Below are positions 43,147 to 52,191 of a stretch of 64,000 nucleotides of DNA, one piece after another. How positions within the stretch are numbered: the stretch's first letter is position 1; each line of letters starts with the position of its first letter. Location: the NCBI GenBank assembly GCA_050789445.1, contig JAILXR010000001.1:2418001-2482000 (forward strand). Direction: 5' to 3'. The DNA is from JAWSVE01 sp050789445 (GTDB lineage: Bacteria; Pseudomonadota; Gammaproteobacteria; Pseudomonadales; Cellvibrionaceae). Both the position numbers and the translations under genes were made by a program. The notes beneath the pieces were generated by a model. That model was not told where the DNA came from. It saw only the letters and a program-made list of their open reading frames with translations, and ran no database searches.

Positions 43147-44769
43147 GTGCTGGCTTTTTTCCGACTACTACAAATCATCAAAGTATTTATAAAATATCGC
43201 TTAGATACCTTCTTAATAGGCATTTCTTTGCCTTTACGACTGCGACTGCTTGTTGCACCTTTTTCAATTTTGCCCCTCCCAAAAACTAATCGCGGCAAAA
43301 GACTGAGAGAAGCGCTAGAAGAGCTCGGGCCAATCTTTATAAAATTGGGTCAATTATTATCAACGCGGCCTGATTTAATTCCCAGCGATATGATCGATGA
43401 ATTAAAACAACTTCAAGATCAAGTACCGCCTTTTGATTCAAAAGAATTTTCCGATATTGTTGAATCTGCTTTTGGAGAGTCAACAGATTCACTTTTCAAA
43501 ACTTTCGACCAACAGCCATTGGCATCCGCTTCTGTTGCGCAAGTTCACTGTGCTACGCTTCATAACGGCAGTGAAGTCGTTGTCAAAGTCATTCGACCCG
43601 GCATCGAGCGGATCATAGAAAAAGATATTGCACTAATGCAGTTAATTGCCAAACTCGTCGAAAGCCGGTTGAGTAATGGCAAACGCTTCCGCCCCGTCGA
43701 AGTGATTGAAGAATATCGTTACACCATTTACAACGAATTAGATTTACAACGTGAAGCTGCCAATGCAACGCAGTTACGCCGTAACTTTGCGCAATCTGAA
43801 ATGTTATATGTGCCCACTGTGTATTGGGATCTTGTTCGCAGCAATGTCATGGTGATGGAGCGCATTAAAGGCGTTCCGGTTACAGACATTGACACATTAA
43901 ATGCCAACAATACGAACATGAAATTGTTAGCGGAACGTGGCGTGGATATATTTTTCACCCAAGTATTTGAACATAACTTTTTTCACGCTGACATGCATCC
44001 TGGAAATATTTTTGTTGATATCTCTGATCCAGAAAAACCCAGTTACATTGCCGTCGACATGGCGATTGTGAGTTCGCTCAACCAAGAAGATCAATTTTAT
44101 TTAGCGCGAAACTTGCTAGCGATGTTTCGACGCGACTATCGAATGGTTGCCGAGCTACATGTTATTAGCGGTTGGGTTAAGCCCGACACAAACATCAGCG
44201 AATTTGAAGCCGCCATTCGCACAGTGTGTGAACCCATTTTTGAAAAGCCGTTAAAAGAAATTTCATTTGGGCAAGTACTCATCACGCTATTTCAAACCGC
44301 CGCTCAATTTGAAATGACAGTACAGCCGCAGTTAGTGCTACTCCAAAAAACACTCTTGAATATTGAGGGCTTAGGTAGACAGCTTTATCCCGATTTAGAT
44401 TTATGGACAACCGCTCACCCTTACTTAGAAAAATGGTTAAAAAATCGCTTTCACCCTAATACGCTTTTTCAACAATTGAAGCGCTACGGGCCCGAATGGA
44501 TGGAAAAATTCCCACAGGTTCCCAACCTAATCTTTAATGGCTTACAGCAAATCAATAAACTCGATTCCGCTGTACAAACGATACAAGACGATGCCGAGCA
44601 ACTTCGACATTCATCAACTTCGGCCAAGTTGAGACGACTTGCTGGTATTTTGGCGATAGGTGCTGGCGTTATCATCGGCTGGCCCGCATTGTCTGGGCCC
44701 ATTGCACAACTTCCCTCTGCGAGTATCCTACTATTTGCTGTAGGCGCATTAGCGTGGCTAATGCGGTAG
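43147..44769 (+). CDS. ubiB: Ubiquinone biosynthesis ATPase/kinase-like UbiB
   Basis: A 540-residue ABC1/ADCK atypical kinase-fold protein. The diagnostic KxGQ helix is LGPIFIKLGQLLSTRPDLIP, the Ala-rich loop is ASASVAQVHCA, and the catalytic loop region reads NFFHADMHPGNIFVD. Two C-terminal membrane helices (~500-538) anchor it. It helps extract or deliver quinone intermediates. The start is GTG 43147 with AAGGATCA upstream. The next gene, hisI, follows closely. Confidence 0.95.
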   Translation: MLAFFRLLQIIKVFIKYRLDTFLIGISLPLRLRLLVAPFSILPLPKTNRGKRLREALEELGPIFIKLGQLLSTRPDLIPSDMIDELKQLQDQVPPFDSKEFSDIVESAFGESTDSLFKTFDQQPLASASVAQVHCATLHNGSEVVVKVIRPGIERIIEKDIALMQLIAKLVESRLSNGKRFRPVEVIEEYRYTIYNELDLQREAANATQLRRNFAQSEMLYVPTVYWDLVRSNVMVMERIKGVPVTDIDTLNANNTNMKLLAERGVDIFFTQVFEHNFFHADMHPGNIFVDISDPEKPSYIAVDMAIVSSLNQEDQFYLARNLLAMFRRDYRMVAELHVISGWVKPDTNISEFEAAIRTVCEPIFEKPLKEISFGQVLITLFQTAAQFEMTVQPQLVLLQKTLLNIEGLGRQLYPDLDLWTTAHPYLEKWLKNRFHPNTLFQQLKRYGPEWMEKFPQVPNLIFNGLQQINKLDSAVQTIQDDAEQLRHSSTSAKLRRLAGILAIGAGVIIGWPALSGPIAQLPSASILLFAVGALAWLMR

Positions 44770-44833
44770 AATCAGCAACTAGGATTTGCTTGCAAATAAA
44801 ACAATAAACGTTATCAAAATAGAGCTTACACCT

Positions 44834-45244
44834 GTGACACAAAACTTAACAAAATCAAATGGCGAAAGTTTTTTAGACGCGATTCAATGGACCCAAGAAG
44901 GTCTCGTGCCCGCTATTGCTCAAGACGCTGAAACGGGTCGTATTTTGATGATGGCATGGATGAACCGAGAAGCTTTGTCGTTAACTGCCCAAGAAAATCG
45001 CGCCGTATATTGGTCACGTTCTCGGAACAAACTTTGGCGCAAAGGCGAATCTTCAGGCCATGAGCAAGAAGTGAAAGAAATACAATTAGATTGTGATGCT
45101 GATGCCATCATCTTAAAAATTGAACAGAAAGGTGGCATCGCTTGTCATACAGGCCGTGAATCCTGTTTTTATCGAGTTTTAAATAACAATGTTTGGGAAA
45201 CGGTAGAACCCGTCATTAAAAACCCTGAAGATATTTACCGATAA
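44834..45244 (+). CDS. hisI: Phosphoribosyl-AMP cyclohydrolase
   Basis: A 136-residue enzyme for the third step of histidine synthesis. The zinc and magnesium motifs are LDCDADAIILKIEQKGGIAC and HTGRESCFYR, and AVYWSRSRNKLWRKGESSGH is the family signature. The frame is open to TTG 44786; GTG 44834 gives the usual length, but neither start has a strong ribosome site. It is a separate gene from hisE, as in Pseudomonas, rather than the fused hisIE of enterics. Confidence 0.92.
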   Translation: MTQNLTKSNGESFLDAIQWTQEGLVPAIAQDAETGRILMMAWMNREALSLTAQENRAVYWSRSRNKLWRKGESSGHEQEVKEIQLDCDADAIILKIEQKGGIACHTGRESCFYRVLNNNVWETVEPVIKNPEDIYR

Positions 45245-45310
45245 CACAATCAACACATTGCACCTAAGTTTTACTTTTCTAAACAATCGCAACACACAGA
45301 AAATTTTATT

Positions 45311-45661
45311 ATGAGCGACACATTAGAGGCACTATCAAAAATTCTACAGACCCGAAAAAAAGAAGCTGATCACAAAACAGAGGGCGAAGAAACGTCATAT
45401 GTTGTTAGCCTTCACAAGAAAGGGTTAAATAAAATCCTAGAAAAGCTCGGCGAAGAGTGCACAGAAGCCATTATTGCCGCTAAAGACGCCGAAAAGAACG
45501 GTGACAATAGCGATGTGATTTATGAAACTGCTGACCTCTGGTTTCACTCGCTAGTCATGCTATCTCACTTAGGTGAAGATGCAAACGCAGTAATCGAAGA
45601 ATTAGGTCGTCGCTTTGGACAATCTGGCATTGAAGAAAAAGCGTCACGAACAAAAAAATAA
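45311..45661 (+). CDS. hisE: Phosphoribosyl-ATP pyrophosphatase
   Basis: A 116-residue all-alpha NTP pyrophosphatase for the second step of histidine synthesis. The metal-binding EExxE-type pattern is in KILEKLGEECTEAIIAAKD and DVIYETADLWFHSLVML. It follows hisI by 66 bp and precedes tatA by 67 bp. The split hisI-hisE-tatABC order is the Pseudomonas one. Confidence 0.93.
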   Translation: MSDTLEALSKILQTRKKEADHKTEGEETSYVVSLHKKGLNKILEKLGEECTEAIIAAKDAEKNGDNSDVIYETADLWFHSLVMLSHLGEDANAVIEELGRRFGQSGIEEKASRTKK

Positions 45662-45728
45662 TTTTTATTTTTTTAACTGCTTGTCAGTTAAGTTACACAA
45701 CAAACATTAAAAAATATCGGAGTTAATT

Positions 45729-45965
45729 ATGGGTATCGGCGGAATCAGTGTTTGGCAATTATTAATCGTCCTCGCTATTGTTGTGATGATTTTTGGTACT
45801 AAAAAATTACGCAATCTAGGTACAGACTTAGGCGGCGCCATCAAAGGATTTAAGAAAGGTCTGAACGAAGAAGATAACGGGTCCAGCACGATCGAGAAAG
45901 GCGATCATGCTGAAAAAGTTATTGAAAACGAAAGTACAGCTGAGAAAGAAAAACAGGAAAAATAA
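45729..45965 (+). CDS. tatA: Sec-independent translocase subunit TatA
   Basis: A 78-residue protein with one N-terminal membrane helix (WQLLIVLAIVVMIFGTKKL), the FGTKKLRNLGTDLGGAIKGF amphipathic helix and a charged tail. It forms the pore component of the twin-arginine pathway. A good ribosome site (CGGAGTTAATT) precedes ATG 45729. It starts the tatABC block; the molybdenum enzyme at 18000-20402 is a likely substrate. Confidence 0.95.
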   Translation: MGIGGISVWQLLIVLAIVVMIFGTKKLRNLGTDLGGAIKGFKKGLNEEDNGSSTIEKGDHAEKVIENESTAEKEKQEK

Positions 45966-45968
45966 TTC

Positions 45969-46439
45969 GTGTTTGATATTGGCTTTACTGAAATTATACT
46001 GATAGCGGGCATAGCATTATTTGTTGTCGGTCCTGAGCGATTGCCTGAAGCAGTAAAAAGCATCAGTTTATGGATAGGTCGCTTTAAGCGTAGTCTTCGG
46101 GAAACTCGCCGTGAAATTGAACAACAAATTGGCGCTGATGAAATTCGCCGCGAGCTGCACAATGAAGAAATCATGCAAAACCTAGAAAAAATGCGCAGCA
46201 ATGTGAATGACGTTCTAAATGAAGATTTAATGAGTGAAGACAGTAGCGAAAACAAAACGCCTCGAATCACAGAAACTGAATCCGATAAAGATTTTTATCC
46301 GGAGGGACATAACGATCATGATCCTAACGATGATTCAATAGAAAAGCGTTTAGATGCGGAAAAATCTCTATCTGGCTCAAATGAATTTTCTGAAAATTCT
46401 ATTCACCCCGACACATCCCAACACTCAACAAAAAAATAA
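45969..46439 (+). CDS. tatB: Sec-independent translocase subunit TatB
   Basis: A 156-residue protein: one membrane helix (FDIGFTEIILIAGIALFVVG) ending at the conserved VGPERLPEAVKS, then an amphipathic helix (RFKRSLRETRREIEQQIGAD) and a long acidic, Ser-rich tail. It binds TatC as the substrate receptor. The start is GTG 45969, 3 bp after the tatA stop, so translational coupling is likely. Confidence 0.93.
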   Translation: MFDIGFTEIILIAGIALFVVGPERLPEAVKSISLWIGRFKRSLRETRREIEQQIGADEIRRELHNEEIMQNLEKMRSNVNDVLNEDLMSEDSSENKTPRITETESDKDFYPEGHNDHDPNDDSIEKRLDAEKSLSGSNEFSENSIHPDTSQHSTKK

Positions 46440-46447
46440 GCGCCTCA

Positions 46448-47242
46448 ATGACTGGTTCTTTTTCACAACAAACCGATAAAAACGACAACATCATTGATGA
46501 TGTTGAACTGCCTTTAGTTACACATTTAAAAGAACTTCGTGACCGCCTCATCAAGTGCTTGCTGGCTGTGATTATTATTTTTTTAGGGCTAATTTATTTC
46601 GCCAATGATATTTATAGCTTAGCCGCAGCGCCTATGAATGCTGTGCTGCCAGAAGGCGGGCAGATGATAGCCTATGAGGTTGCCTCTCCTTTTTTAGCGC
46701 CCTTTAAACTCACACTCTACGTTTCTTTTTTCTTGGCGATGCCCGTTGTCCTTTATCAACTTTGGGGATTTATTGCACCAGCTCTTTATAAAAAAGAAAA
46801 ACGCGTCGCCATCCCACTTTTTATTTCAAGCGTATTCTTATTTTATGCCGGCGTCTCTTTCGCGTATTTTATAGTTTTCAAAATGGTGTTTGGTTTTTTT
46901 GCCACCGTTGTACCCGATGGTATTCAGCTTGCGCCAGACATTAATGCTTACTTAAGTTTTGTATTAAAATTAACATTTGCATTCGGTTTAGCATTTGAAA
47001 TTCCAGTCGCTACTGTATTACTGATCTGGGCTGGCGCAATGAGCCCCGATAGCTTAGCAAAAAAACGTCCCTATGTTTTTATTGGCTGTTTTGTTATCGG
47101 CATGCTGTTAACACCCCCAGACATCATCTCCCAGACACTGTTAGCTGTCCCAATGTGGTTATTATTTGAATTAGGTATTTTCTTCGGACGTTGGGTAAAA
47201 CCGATGGATAAAGAAGAAAGAGATGAACTTGACGAGCAATAA
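46448..47242 (+). CDS. tatC: Sec-independent translocase subunit TatC
   Basis: A 264-residue protein with six membrane segments. Signature regions include LPLVTHLKELRDRLIKCL, the substrate-binding YEVASPFLAPFKLTLYVSFF-type loop (shown in part: SPFLAPFKLTLYVS), LWGFIAPALYKKEKR and MLLTPPDIISQTLLAVPMW. It recognises the twin-arginine motif. It is the last gene of the ubi-his-tat series. Confidence 0.95.
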   Translation: MTGSFSQQTDKNDNIIDDVELPLVTHLKELRDRLIKCLLAVIIIFLGLIYFANDIYSLAAAPMNAVLPEGGQMIAYEVASPFLAPFKLTLYVSFFLAMPVVLYQLWGFIAPALYKKEKRVAIPLFISSVFLFYAGVSFAYFIVFKMVFGFFATVVPDGIQLAPDINAYLSFVLKLTFAFGLAFEIPVATVLLIWAGAMSPDSLAKKRPYVFIGCFVIGMLLTPPDIISQTLLAVPMWLLFELGIFFGRWVKPMDKEERDELDEQ

Positions 47243-47259
47243 ATGCTTGTATATAAAAC

Positions 47260-47294
47260 GAAAAAATCACCGACAATGATTCATTATCGGTGAT
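47260..47294 (-). terminator. Rho-independent terminator (minus strand)
   Basis: The stem ATCACCGACAATGA / TCATTATCGGTGAT (47266-47294) follows an A-run on the plus strand, so the U-tract lies on the minus-strand transcript. It suits the small minus-strand gene; on the plus strand the T-run after the stem is missing, so tatC termination there would be weak. Confidence 0.65.
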
Positions 47295-47386
47295 TATGTA
47301 TTTAGAGCTTTTCAAACTAAATCGTAAATTTCTCTTCGTAAACTCTCTTCACTAGACTAAAAAAGAACTTACCTTTACTAAACTAA

Positions 47387-47611
47387 CTACAGCGCAAGAA
47401 AAACAAGAATCCAGCCTAAGATGGCAAATTTAATCGCGTCATTTGCTTTTGCCCAATTAAAGAATCCGTAGAAATAAGCCAATGGTGGCAGAAAAACTGA
47501 ACATAAGCCCCAGGTAAAATCGTCATTAAAAGAAGCTACTAATAACATTCCCCAGCTAGCGACCAAAATAGCAATACCAAAGGTCAATAATGTGGCTGAT
47601 ACTGGATCCAT
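47387..47611 (-). CDS. Small membrane protein (74 aa), unknown
   Basis: A 74-residue protein with three membrane segments (SATLLTFGIAILVASWGMLL, then LCSVFLPPLAYFYGF and IKFAILGWILVFLAL). I do not recognise a named family. GAGGAGAG before ATG 47611 is a good ribosome site. It is convergent with tatC, with a terminator between. Confidence 0.65.
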   Translation of the reverse strand: MDPVSATLLTFGIAILVASWGMLLVASFNDDFTWGLCSVFLPPLAYFYGFFNWAKANDAIKFAILGWILVFLAL

Positions 47612-47805
47612 CGATCTCTCCTCAAACTTCTTTAATTTTGTAAGCGTAAGCTCTCTTGCAGCTAAACTCTTCTCTTAGTAGTAAGCCTAGATAATCAATC
47701 TTACTGATTGTTATACAGTATCTAGAGCTTAGCCTTAAATTCGCGAGGGCGCATAATAACAGCGTTAACGGCAAAATTTAAGCAATAGTTTATGGATCAC
47801 AGGCT

Positions 47806-48261
47806 TCAAACCTCAAGAAGGAAAGTCACCGGCCCATCATTCACTAGAGAAACCTGCATATCAGCGCCGAAAGAGCCTGTTTGCACCGCCACTTCATCTT
47901 TGTAGCCCGCCTTGCCAACAAACTCCTCATACAAAGATTCCGCAATTTGAGGAGACGCGGCAGAAGAGAAGCCAGGACGAAGACCTTTGCGAGTCTCCGC
48001 AGCAAGTGTAAATTGAGATACGACCAACAATCCCCCACCAATATCCAAAAGACTCCGATTCATCTTACCCTCGTCATCCGAAAATATTCGATAGTTGAGT
48101 ATCTTATGCAAAAGTTTATCTACTTTTTCTGAGTCATCCTCTTTCTCAACCCCCAACAACAACAGTAACCCTTGATCAATTGCCCCGATTACATGACTTG
48201 AACCACCAGAATCCTTTACTGATACCTGAGCACTAGAAACACGCTGAATTAACCCTTTCAC
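47806..48261 (-). CDS. dtd: D-aminoacyl-tRNA deacylase
   Basis: A 151-residue enzyme that clears D-amino acids, and glycine mischarged on tRNA-Ala, from tRNA. The active-site motifs SQFTL (in LLVVSQFTLAAETRKG) and NDGPVTF (in VSLVNDGPVTFLLEV) are intact. Length is normal. pip lies 65 bp away on the same strand; dtd-pip adjacency is common in Pseudomonas. Confidence 0.96.
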   Translation of the reverse strand: MKGLIQRVSSAQVSVKDSGGSSHVIGAIDQGLLLLLGVEKEDDSEKVDKLLHKILNYRIFSDDEGKMNRSLLDIGGGLLVVSQFTLAAETRKGLRPGFSSAASPQIAESLYEEFVGKAGYKDEVAVQTGSFGADMQVSLVNDGPVTFLLEV

Positions 48262-48325
48262 TGTCTACTGCCACCTTACTCAAAACACTTGTCAATTAAC
48301 GCGCCGATATGGCCCCAATTTAATC

Positions 48326-49291
48326 TCAAGCAGGGAAGTCTTCTGCAAATCGAATAGCCATATCTCGGGTTGCTCGCACTAATGCATCTGCAATTCCCGG
48401 CTCACGCGAAGCATGCCCTGCATCACGAATAATATGCAGCTGCGAAGAAGGCCAAGCGCGATGTAGAGCAAATGCATTGTCCAGTGGGCAAACTGCGTCA
48501 TAGCGCCCATGGACAATAATCGCAGGAATATCTTCTAATTTTTTAACATCACGAATGATTTGATTTTCTTCGACAAAACAATTATTCACAAAATAATGTG
48601 CTTCTATCCTAGCCAGTGATACAGCCATATGAGGATCATTGAAGTGATCGACCACTTCGGGATTAGGCCTTAATGTCGCGCAACGGCCTTCCCAAACCGA
48701 CCATGCCTTAGCTGCACCCATCATCGCCAACTCGTTTGCTCCAGTGAGTTTCTGATAATACGCTTTAATCATGTCACCACGTTCCGCTTCTGGAATCGGA
48801 TGAATAAAATCTTCCCAGTAATCAGGGAATAAGTGGCTTGCTCCGCCTTGATAGAACCAATTCAAATCCTGCTTACGGCATAAAAATATACCCCTCAAAA
48901 TTAAACCAAGCACTTTTTCGGGATGAGCCTGAGCGTATAACAAGCTCAACGTAGAACCCCAAGAACCACCAAATAACACCCACTGGTTAATGCCAAACAA
49001 CTCTCTAATTTTTTCAATGTCTTCAATAAGGTGTGGTGTCGTATTATCTACCAGACTGGCATGGGGGGTTGATCGTCCCGAACCACGCTGATCAAATAAA
49101 ATGATTCTGTATTTTTCTGGGTCGAAGAAACATCGGTCTTGCCGAGACGTACCTCCACCAGGACCACCATGCACGAACAACACCGGAACTCCATCTGGGT
49201 TACCAGATTGCTCGATATAAATTTGGTGAACATCATCAACCGCTAAATGCTGCTTGTCGTAAGGTTTGATATCGGGATACAGGTTAAACAT
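48326..49291 (-). CDS. pip: Proline iminopeptidase
   Basis: A 321-residue alpha/beta hydrolase that removes N-terminal proline. Oxyanion-hole HGGPGGGTS, DQRGSGRSTPH, nucleophile elbow FGGSWGSTLSLLYAQ, acid in HGRYDAVCP and His in RDAGHASREPG are all intact. It is the usual S33-family length with no signal peptide. It precedes dtd on the same strand, and both may share one transcript. Confidence 0.95.
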   Translation of the reverse strand: MFNLYPDIKPYDKQHLAVDDVHQIYIEQSGNPDGVPVLFVHGGPGGGTSRQDRCFFDPEKYRIILFDQRGSGRSTPHASLVDNTTPHLIEDIEKIRELFGINQWVLFGGSWGSTLSLLYAQAHPEKVLGLILRGIFLCRKQDLNWFYQGGASHLFPDYWEDFIHPIPEAERGDMIKAYYQKLTGANELAMMGAAKAWSVWEGRCATLRPNPEVVDHFNDPHMAVSLARIEAHYFVNNCFVEENQIIRDVKKLEDIPAIIVHGRYDAVCPLDNAFALHRAWPSSQLHIIRDAGHASREPGIADALVRATRDMAIRFAEDFPA

Positions 49292-49461
49292 GGCGATGCC
49301 TTTTATAAAAACACAATAAACTAAAAGATTTAATATACTATATTCTCATTCTATGTCTGCTGAGTGTAGCCCATTGCCTCTTAAGACGTTACCCATTCAA
49401 CCTGAATTATTATTAGGAAGGATGATTCCAATCAATTTCTTGAAGATTTAAAGGCAAAGTA

Positions 49462-50052
49462 ATGACAGCCAAAACAAAAAACAAACGCTGCTCATGGTGT
49501 CATGGCGACGAACTCTACGAAAACTATCACGACACAGAGTGGGGAATCCCTCTTTATGATGACAAAAAGTTATTTGAATTTTTATTATTAGAAGGAGCGC
49601 AAGCAGGTCTTTCATGGATTACTGTCCTTAAAAAACGAGAGGGCTATCGCAAAGCTTACGATGATTTCAACCCTGAAAAAATAGCACGTTATTCGGAAAA
49701 GAAGATTGAAAAGTTACTACAAAACCCAAACATTATTCGCAATCGCCTGAAAGTTCATAGCGCAGTAAAGAACGCTCAAGCTTATTTAAAGATTCGGGAA
49801 TCGGGCATGACTTTTAGTGATTTTCTCTGGGGCTTTGTTGACGGAAAGCCCATTCAAAACAAATGGAAGACAATGAAACAAGTCCCGGCCTCAACACCTC
49901 TTTCAGATACACTGAGTAAAGAATTAAAAAAACGTGGATTTAACTTTGTCGGCAGTACAATTTGCTACGCTCACATGCAAGCAACGGGCATGGTGAATGA
50001 TCACATGATCACTTGCCCAGAATACGAACCTTGTAAAAAATTAGGTGCTTAG
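49462..50052 (+). CDS. tag: DNA-3-methyladenine glycosylase I
   Basis: A 196-residue DNA repair enzyme excising 3-methyladenine. The zinc-binding and base-recognition start is RCSWCHGDELYENYHDTEWG, with LLEGAQAGLSWITVLKKREG (catalytic Glu) and the C-terminal zinc ligands in HMQATGMVNDHMITCPEY and the C of EPCKK. It is a second alkylation-repair enzyme in the window besides ogt and the Ada/AlkA fusion. A terminator follows. Confidence 0.95.
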   Translation: MTAKTKNKRCSWCHGDELYENYHDTEWGIPLYDDKKLFEFLLLEGAQAGLSWITVLKKREGYRKAYDDFNPEKIARYSEKKIEKLLQNPNIIRNRLKVHSAVKNAQAYLKIRESGMTFSDFLWGFVDGKPIQNKWKTMKQVPASTPLSDTLSKELKKRGFNFVGSTICYAHMQATGMVNDHMITCPEYEPCKKLGA

Positions 50053-50086
50053 CGCTATTAATATTTCTCTCTAAAAACAGAAAAGC

Positions 50087-50119
50087 AAAAAAAATCCCAG
50101 CGTTTAAACTGGGATTTTT
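50087..50119. terminator. Bidirectional rho-independent terminator
   Basis: The stem AAAATCCCAG / CTGGGATTTTT with the loop CGTTTAAA is flanked by A- and T-runs. It separates the convergent tag and typA genes. Confidence 0.9.
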
Positions 50120-50141
50120 CAACTAAAGCATCAACAAAAAA

Positions 50142-51947
50142 TTACTTCGCTCGCTTACGTTCTGTCTCTGTTAATAATTTTTTACGAATACGAATACTTT
50201 CCGGCGTTACTTCCACAAGCTCATCATCTTCAATAAACTCTAATGCTTGCTCAAGTGTATGCTTAATCGGCGGACTCAATGTTAAAGCCTCATCCGTTCC
50301 GGATGCCCGAACGTTTGTTAGCTGCTTACCTTTTACAGGGTTTACTGCCAAATCATTTGAACGAGAATGAATACCTATCACCTGCCCTTCGTAAACATCT
50401 ATCGCATGACCCAAAAATAATCGACCACGACTCTGCAAGTTAAACAATGAATAAGCAGCTGTTTTACCTTTTAACATGCTGACCAATACGCCATTTTGAC
50501 GCTTAGCCACTTCACCTTCTTTAACTGGACCGTAATGATCGAAAATACTCGTCATAATTCCAGAACCAGAAGTTAATGTTAAAAACAAACCTCTGAAACC
50601 AATTAAACCACGAGAAGGAACGATGAACTCTAAACGTACACGACCTTTCCCGTCTGGCTCCATGTTATTCAGTTCACCTTTTCGCAAACCAATTTCTTCC
50701 ATAACCGAACCTTGATGCTGCTCTTCGACATCAATAACTACTTGCTCGTAAGGCTCTTGAATTTCGCCATCAACTTCTCGCTGAACAACTTCAGGGCGAG
50801 AAACGCCCATTTCAAAACCTTCACGTCGCATAGTTTCAATTAAAACAGAAAGGTGTAATTCACCACGACCCGACACAATAAATTTATCTGGCGTATCGCC
50901 TTGTTTTACTCTCAATGCCACGTTATGAATGAGTTCTTGATCTAAACGATCTTTAATATTTCGAGTAGTAACAAACTTGCCTTCTTTACCAGCAAAAGGG
51001 GAATCGTTAACGATAAAGGTCATACTTACCGTTGGCTCATCAACCGTCAACTCAGGTAAAGCTTCAACACATTCTGGATCGCAAAGTGTGTCGGAAATAC
51101 TTAAACCGTCAATACCATTAATACAAACAATATCGCCCGCGCTCGCTAATTGTGTTTCAACTTGCTCCAAACCCAAATAGCCTTTGATATTTAAAACCTT
51201 ACCTTTCCTTTCTTTTCCATCAGCGCTTTTTACAATGACTTGCTGATTAGGTTTTAGCTGTCCGCGGGTAATTCGCCCAACCCCAATAACGCCCACATAA
51301 CTGTCATAGGCAAGTGCTGAGACCTGCATTTGAAACTTGCCTTCAGGATCAACATCCGGCGGCGGAACTCTATCCACGATCATTTCGTATAACGGCGTCA
51401 TATCTTCCGCCATATCTTCAGGATCGTTTCCAGCAATACCGTTAATTGCTGACGCATAAATAACGGGAAAATCTAATTGCTCATCTGTCGCGCCAAGATT
51501 ATCGAAAAGATCAAACACTTGATCCATTACCCAATCAGGACGAGCACCTGGACGATCGATTTTGTTAATAACAACGATCGGCTTTAATCCACGCTCAAAA
51601 GCCTTAGAGGTTACGAATCGCGTTTGCGGCATTGGCCCATCGACGGCATCTACAAGAAGAAGAACCGAATCCACCATCGATAGAACTCGTTCCACTTCAC
51701 CACCAAAGTCAGCATGTCCTGGTGTATCAACAATATTGATACGGTAGTCATTCCACTGAATAGCGGTATTTTTTGCCAAAATGGTAATTCCACGCTCTTT
51801 TTCTTGATCGTTAGAATCCATGATGCGCTCTGCACCTTCATCTTTCCGATCAAGAGTACCTGATTGGCTTAGGAGTTTATCAACCAATGTCGTTTTTCCA
51901 TGGTCAACGTGAGCAATAATCGCAATATTGCGTAGCTTTTCAATCAC
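50142..51947 (-). CDS. typA: Ribosome-associated GTPase TypA/BipA
   Basis: A 601-residue translational GTPase. G motifs: AHVDHGKTTL (G1), DTPGHADFGG (G3), NKIDRPGARP (G4). EF-Tu domain 2, two EF-G-like domains and the TypA-specific C-terminal domain (RSNDLAVNPVKGKQLTNVRA) follow. It assists 50S assembly and stress or cold adaptation. It is close to thiI and glnA, as in Pseudomonas; in this genome a GGDEF-EAL gene has come between typA and thiI. Confidence 0.96.
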   Translation of the reverse strand: MIEKLRNIAIIAHVDHGKTTLVDKLLSQSGTLDRKDEGAERIMDSNDQEKERGITILAKNTAIQWNDYRINIVDTPGHADFGGEVERVLSMVDSVLLLVDAVDGPMPQTRFVTSKAFERGLKPIVVINKIDRPGARPDWVMDQVFDLFDNLGATDEQLDFPVIYASAINGIAGNDPEDMAEDMTPLYEMIVDRVPPPDVDPEGKFQMQVSALAYDSYVGVIGVGRITRGQLKPNQQVIVKSADGKERKGKVLNIKGYLGLEQVETQLASAGDIVCINGIDGLSISDTLCDPECVEALPELTVDEPTVSMTFIVNDSPFAGKEGKFVTTRNIKDRLDQELIHNVALRVKQGDTPDKFIVSGRGELHLSVLIETMRREGFEMGVSRPEVVQREVDGEIQEPYEQVVIDVEEQHQGSVMEEIGLRKGELNNMEPDGKGRVRLEFIVPSRGLIGFRGLFLTLTSGSGIMTSIFDHYGPVKEGEVAKRQNGVLVSMLKGKTAAYSLFNLQSRGRLFLGHAIDVYEGQVIGIHSRSNDLAVNPVKGKQLTNVRASGTDEALTLSPPIKHTLEQALEFIEDDELVEVTPESIRIRKKLLTETERKRAK

Positions 51948-52191
51948 AGGAGTGCCTCTAGGGGTGCAATGTTTACATTAAACAAAGTCGTTAAATAACA
52001 ATGTCTCAATTAGAAAAAGGTTACTGCGGGCGGGAGATCGTGCACGGCAGGGTCAAAATGGTGGGGGATTGTACACGCGATAGCCACAAACCTAAATAGA
52101 AAAGCTACAAATTTCGTAAAGTTACCGCTTTATCAAGTTTTTGCGGAGATAAAAGAATGGTCAACAACTCCAGTAAGACTCATAGGTAAAA